DNA from: Apricaphanius iberus
Lineage: Eukaryota; Chordata; Actinopteri; Cyprinodontiformes; Aphaniidae
Direction of reading: 5' to 3'
NCBI GenBank assembly: GCA_028564705.1
Contig: JAPXFQ010002924.1
Location: 1-64,000 of the forward strand
Length of the DNA stretch: 64,000 nt
Positions 59,483-64,000 of this stretch are shown here, piece by piece. Position numbers and translations under genes: made by a program. Position 1 is the stretch's first letter, and each line of letters opens with the position of its first letter. The notes below the pieces were generated by a model that saw nothing but the letters and a program-made list of their open reading frames with translations, was not told where the DNA came from and searched no databases.

Positions 59483-62400
59483 TTTACGTAAGTTGTATAT
59501 AAGAGAATATTAAAAGATGAAAGAATTTATAACTACACTGATGCATACAAAGTATAGCATTAAAAAGAGATAACTTTACTCTTTTACAGTTTCATGGTCC
59601 ATGTGACAAAAGAAAATCCACAGCAAGTATCAAGAACATAACTGCCTTCTGTTAGTCTTGGATGACGGAGAAAAGCAAAAAGAGAATGCAATAAATAGCC
59701 ACAAGTTATTTTTTAGAGATATTTATGGTTAAAAAAAGGGTTAAGGGGGTTAATGGTGAAGTGGGTTGGCATGCAGCTCATCCCCAGAGGAGGTAGTATA
59801 TTATTCTTTTGTTAGCGCACATCTCCAGCTTGCATGTCGCTTTTCCTCCCTCCTAGGCTCATGGCTGACTGCATGCTGCTTTCTCTGCTTTAATGGACAA
59901 GGTAAAGTCTCTGGAAAATATTACAGGCCACTCATTTGTCTCTCCCACTCTCCATTACTGAGCTGCAACATCACTCTGTCCACTTTTCAGCCTGCCTGAC
60001 TGCCTACAGGCTGAAGCTGGGGCCATAAACAAGCCCAACATGTAAGCACAAGAAACATGGCCTCAACTACAAGCAGGTCCCCAAATTTTGAACATTTAAA
60101 TAGTCTTTATGTGCCAACCATAGTCAACCACTTGCTTAATAGTAGTACTTTCTTAAAACCTCCCTAAAAATCTTCTGTTTGTGCAGATCCCCAAATTTCC
60201 TTTGTTTGCTGGGTGATAAGGTCAGCTCATACATCTGCCGGGTCTTTGCGTTCAAATCCTTTCAACAAAGCTGCTGCAGGAAAAGCAGCAACACAAGTTT
60301 CAGGTTTCAGCCAGGAGGACGCTCTGACCCAAGTTCATGCGTAACTCCCTTCCTGTTTCCTGTTAACCACACAGGGCCAGAAGCTGATCCACTATATACA
60401 GCCACTGTTAATTTCACTGTCATTCTATAAACAAAGTTTTCTCTGAGTATAATATACTATTTTTACGTTTTATCCAATTCTCTGATGTTTTTCTTTCGAT
60501 AAAATAGCTCTCTTGTGAAATAGTGTGCTTTTTATAAACAACGTACATCATCTGAATAGTACAGTGCTATAGCAACCCTGAGCTTGTGACAAATGAGAGA
60601 AGGAATACATGAAATATAATCTTCTTTGTTCACATAGACAGTTTTACTGCAAAAATGTACCCACTAAACTTGCAGATATATGCGCACACAATTTCTGATG
60701 GTATGTAATGAGGATAAAATATGTGATGGTACTGATTCAACTTGGAAGTTCAAAAGCTAATTTGTTATGGTCCAAGCAGAACTTGTTGTGCTGGGCACAA
60801 ACCTCCTTCACTCAAGCTGGAGACAATGAAGACTGGCAAAACCAGCAGAAAGAGGCAATAGAAATAAAACACCCTAAATGTCCACAAAAAAAACGTCAAA
60901 AGCTCCATTTCAGATTTTGCTAATTCTCACTCTCATTATCATGTTCAGTATGAGGTGGACTAAGAATTAGGTTTAGCAAGAAGTTGCTGCATTTTAAAAT
61001 TTGTATGGATTAGGGAATAATCTAGACCAAAAATGCTGTCACAATAATATGAGGTATTTGTTTCTATTAAATAAACTTGATTATAGCAAGTTTTTAGAAA
61101 TTCACCCCACTTTCCGTTTAAAGTCTGAGCCAAACACACCCAAATCTGCTTTAAAAATAAAACCCAAAAATAAAAATACTAAAAAAGGGTGCATGACCTG
61201 TACAGTTTCATTCTGTGTTGCAACTTTAGTGCTAACACACTATGATTCAATCATATTTTAAAGCATAATTATGCTATTTATAGATGATGTTATGAAACCA
61301 CTTCAGAAGATGCTGCAACAGTTATAGTTCTAACCATATGGCCTGTTTTTGGTGCAAAACTGCCCATAACTTGGGTTATCCTTAATATCCCACAAAAAAA
61401 TAATATTTTGTAATAATAATTATACAAATTTGCCCTTTCCTATTTTGAAGGATACAGTAAGAGTTAAGGTCTCCTTTAAATTTATTCCAAGTATTACAAT
61501 TATTTGTCAACCACATCTAATCAGTTGGTGTTGTCTTTTTTTCTTTCACTTAATAACAATTTTAGTATAACTAAATCATCAACAAAAATCATGCTAAAAA
61601 ACTTGACAAAAGTTGTTTGGATTTTAACGGGGACATGTATTCTCTAACCTTTTATCAGTAGAGACATTACTGCTGTGTACATGCTGTCAGAAAAAGAATA
61701 CATCAATGTTTTTATTGCCTTTTGTTAACCTTTGAGCCCTAGGACTCTTTTTTAGAGATGTGCTTGAAAATGACATGCTTGTAATTAAATTTGTATATTT
61801 CTGTAACTATAAGGTCTATATGATTACTTTTAGTAAAATAATAAGGGGAACCCTTATGAGAATCATTATTAGTATCGGTTCATATCTTATTTCTGAAGTG
61901 TAACTGAACCTGGCACAATATGGATGCTATAATTACGCATCCTTGTTTCTCCAGGACTAATTGGTTAATTCGATTGGCCGACACCTCTTTGGAATTGTCA
62001 GGGCTAATAGGATGAAGCGATATGCACAGAAATGAGACTGAAAGCATTCCCAGCCAATGAGACTCTCCAAACGCAGTTGGTAGTCACTTGACATTTTGCG
62101 AACTCTGAACCCTGCGAATCGCTTCCTGTGGTACAGTTTTAAAAGGGTTTTTCTCGTCTGTCAGATTTTTAACAGTAAATGATGAATAATGTCGATAAAA
62201 TGAACTTTCAAGGAAAAACATCAAAGGTAAGACTGAGTTGTTTTTTTACTGTTGTTAGGTAAAATAATTTCAGCAGTTGTTCTTTAGCTTGCTCTGCTTG
62301 GCTCTGTCTAAAAATTATGTAGTGTTCTGAGACAAAGTTTTAGCTTTAGCATGGCTGTATCTTTAAGGTGAAAGTAAACAATTTGAAGTTCTAAGGCGAA

Positions 62401-63097
62401 ATTCATCACACAGAGTTGTGGGCATGAATATTGTGAGACCCTCAGGCTGTAGGGGTTTTGTTAAGTGCCAAGGCACATAACAAGTATATTTCAAAGCACT
62501 CCACACCAAAGCAGTGCGAAGATCGCCAGTATATATGGTCTGCAAGATGCTGCCTCCTTGTTGGGTTTGCATTGATAGGTTGTTAGGTAATTAACTTTTA
62601 GGCTATATTAATCAGGTAATTAAACACCATACTAATTAATTGGACATTGTACTAATCAAGACAGTGATTGTACAAATAAAAGTGTGTGAAAGGAATCTTT
62701 TTATGATTCAGGGATTATATATTCCATCCCAAGCTTGATTTAACAAGAAATTACATAGTTTATGCTCATCTTTAAATTAGATGTAGGAGGAAGACCGCAC
62801 CATGTTTAGTATCATCTTTAGAAAAGTAGACGCTTAATGTAGTTTTAAATTGCAAACTAAGAGTGAATCTGGCCTCTGTATCAAAATAAGTGCCATCCTG
62901 AGAAGTATGTGTGACAGCGTCTGGGCCTGGAATAGGTAGGATGTCTGAAACTGATTTGGTCTGATCATCTTAGGTCTCCCCTCAGATACTGTATATCTGA
63001 GAAGAATTGTTCAAGTAAATTTTTGGTTTCTAATTAAAGGGTCAAACTTTTTATTTGTGTCTCGGTCCTTTCAATCAACCAACTCAGGAGGAATCTT

Positions 63098-63418
63098 GGG
63101 GTGTTTCTCAAAGCCCAGGAACCTCGCCTTGATGCCTTGGTCCTGCCCCGGTTGCGTAGGAGATACGTCATAAGGGACCGCCAAGGCGTGTTCCAATGTT
63201 CATGTGCTACGGAGAAATCTGTCATCTGTTTGTTAGCCGTTTAGCTAACTGACCAAGGATACATCAAATGTGCCTTGATGGCTTCTCTCTGTCAAACATT
63301 TCCCAGAATACAGCGCGGTAGGAGCCAGCAGCACGAACTTCGGGGGTAAATTTCTATTTTACATGTAAGTCAACTAATTTTAACCATCTGGCTTACATCT
63401 AAAATGTTTGTTTTATTG
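63098..63418. mobile_element. MITE copy 2, inverted relative to 15.4-kb copy
   Basis: Begins GGGTGTTTCTCAAAGCC and parallels the reverse complement of 15665-15984 nearly base for base, including 'ccttgatgccttggtcc', 'aggagatacgtcat', 'gttccaatgttcatgtgct' and 'tttcccagaatacagcg'. The similarity ends at 63418 ('aaaatgtttgttttat'), so the far TIR is lost or too diverged. Confidence 0.8.
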
Positions 63419-63701
63419 ATGAAGTTTTTAGTCATTTCACTTTGAAGTTTAAAGCTTGCAGCCAGTATTCTTTTTTATACTGAGCGAAAATATACACTCT
63501 GATCCTATGTATAGTTCAGAAACAGATATTTCATGTAAATAGATGTAAATGCCCGATATGTAAAGAAAGTTATAACTGAAGAGTGGAGTTTAACATTTTT
63601 CCAGTGGAATATCTAGTGGCCAAAGATTGAGCACTTTCAGCCAGAGTAGTGAAAGTTATGTTGCACCATTTAAGTTATACCTTTTTATATATACTGTACA
63701 T

Positions 63702-63965
63702 AGGGAGGCACCGATACAAGTATCTGGGAAATTTTTGTTACAGGGTCATCTATATTGATATTTTATTATCTTTAATTCACCATAAATTATTCTAACAAGC
63801 AGATATGAAAATAAAGAAAAAAAACTGTCTTAATTAAGTTGTGTTTTTTTTTTTTGCTACTTTTGTTTTGCTTTTTTTTTTTTTTTTGGAGGTGGGGTTT
63901 AAAACCAGAATAGGTACTAGGTATTGGCAAGTATTCAGATCCAAGTACGGGTATCTCACCACATT
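63702..63965. mobile_element. hAT-like miniature element of the 'caccgatac' type
   Basis: 'gggaggcaccgatacaagta' near 63702 and 'ggtactaggtattggcaagt' with 'ccaagtacgggtatctcacc' near 63911-63960 match the recalled ends of a teleost hAT miniature family rich in 'cgatacc' motifs. The related element at 2809-3157 shares this style. Homopolymer T and A tracts fill the middle. The right end is imperfect and the duplication was not resolved. Confidence 0.5.
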
Positions 63966-64000
63966 GTGGTCTGAGAAGGGCTTTCACCCTTTGCTATACA

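Larger units (their letters stand above)
46711..64000 (-). other. c3orf70: C3orf70 intron 1, partial (at least 17.3 kb)
   Basis: From the acceptor to the right edge there is no frame resembling the family's exon 1 (a Cys/His-rich segment ending just before KYVYQP). The intron therefore extends beyond the window. It is filled by SINE, Tc1, RTE and MITE copies listed separately. Unlisted stretches (46740-48015, 48226-53019, 55266-58000, 59483-63097) are AT-rich DNA in which I see no exon, RNA gene or named repeat. Confidence 0.75.

Noticed and set aside
46711..64000. Exon 1 of C3orf70
   Set aside because: I looked for the family's Cys/His-rich segment ending just before KYVYQP on the minus strand and found none in this interval. 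It is probably beyond the window.
1..64000. CRISPR arrays, operons or phage-like modules
   Set aside because: No regularly spaced repeats with unique spacers and no clustered co-directional genes. The window is eukaryotic.

Overview
The window is vertebrate nuclear DNA, almost certainly from a teleost fish. It is AT-rich, very gene-poor and dense in interspersed repeats. The teleost signature comes from several Tc1/mariner relics, hAT and PIF/Harbinger-type miniature elements, tRNA-derived SINEs with an ATGG-repeat tail, RTE- and L2-like LINE fragments and long G or AT microsatellites. There is no sign of operons, ribosome binding sites or other prokaryotic architecture. Nearly all open frames of 60-150 codons here are chance frames in non-coding DNA.

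One host gene is securely recognised: the last coding exon of a C3orf70 homologue (UPF0524 family) on the minus strand, CDS 46052-46710. It has a textbook splice acceptor at 46711-46733 and a candidate poly(A) signal near 45690. Everything from 46711 to the right edge (at least 17.3 kb) is its first intron. Exon 1, which should carry the Cys/His-rich N-terminus, was not found and should lie beyond 64000. The region below about 45.7 kb is probably intergenic DNA downstream of this gene.

Layout: 1-5 kb holds a degraded teleost repeat, an inverted-repeat element with a nested hAT-like element, and a 26-G run. 5.9-7.2 kb is a 1.28-kb TIR element. 9.2-9.9 kb is an antisense Tc1 relic. 13.2-14.7 kb holds two unexplained coding-like signals: a short GC3-rich frame, and a THAP-zinc-finger-like exon with an internal stop next to ~47-bp minisatellite-like units. 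15.4-19.3 kb has a 589-bp MITE, two Tc1 relics and a young retroposed tail. 22.6-23.8 kb is a composite of SINE and Tc1 debris between direct repeats. 25-31 kb has a MITE, a Tc1 3' part and a LINE 3' end with a readable protein C-terminus. 34.0-34.8 kb is a hAT element with a retroposon nested inside it, each with its own target-site duplication. 36.7-36.9 kb has a TATA-type promoter-like motif followed by a splice-donor-like motif. 38.6-42.4 kb carries a TTAA-flanked element, a clean Harbinger MITE (TAA duplication) and an orphan histone-type stem-loop. Inside the C3orf70 intron lie two SINEs, a transposon-borne exon relic, an RTE-type LINE fragment, an internally deleted Tc1 element, a second inverted copy of the 15.4-kb MITE and a hAT-like end.

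Family names for repeats come from recalled teleost consensus sequences and from structural evidence (TIRs, duplications, protein motifs). No database search was possible.
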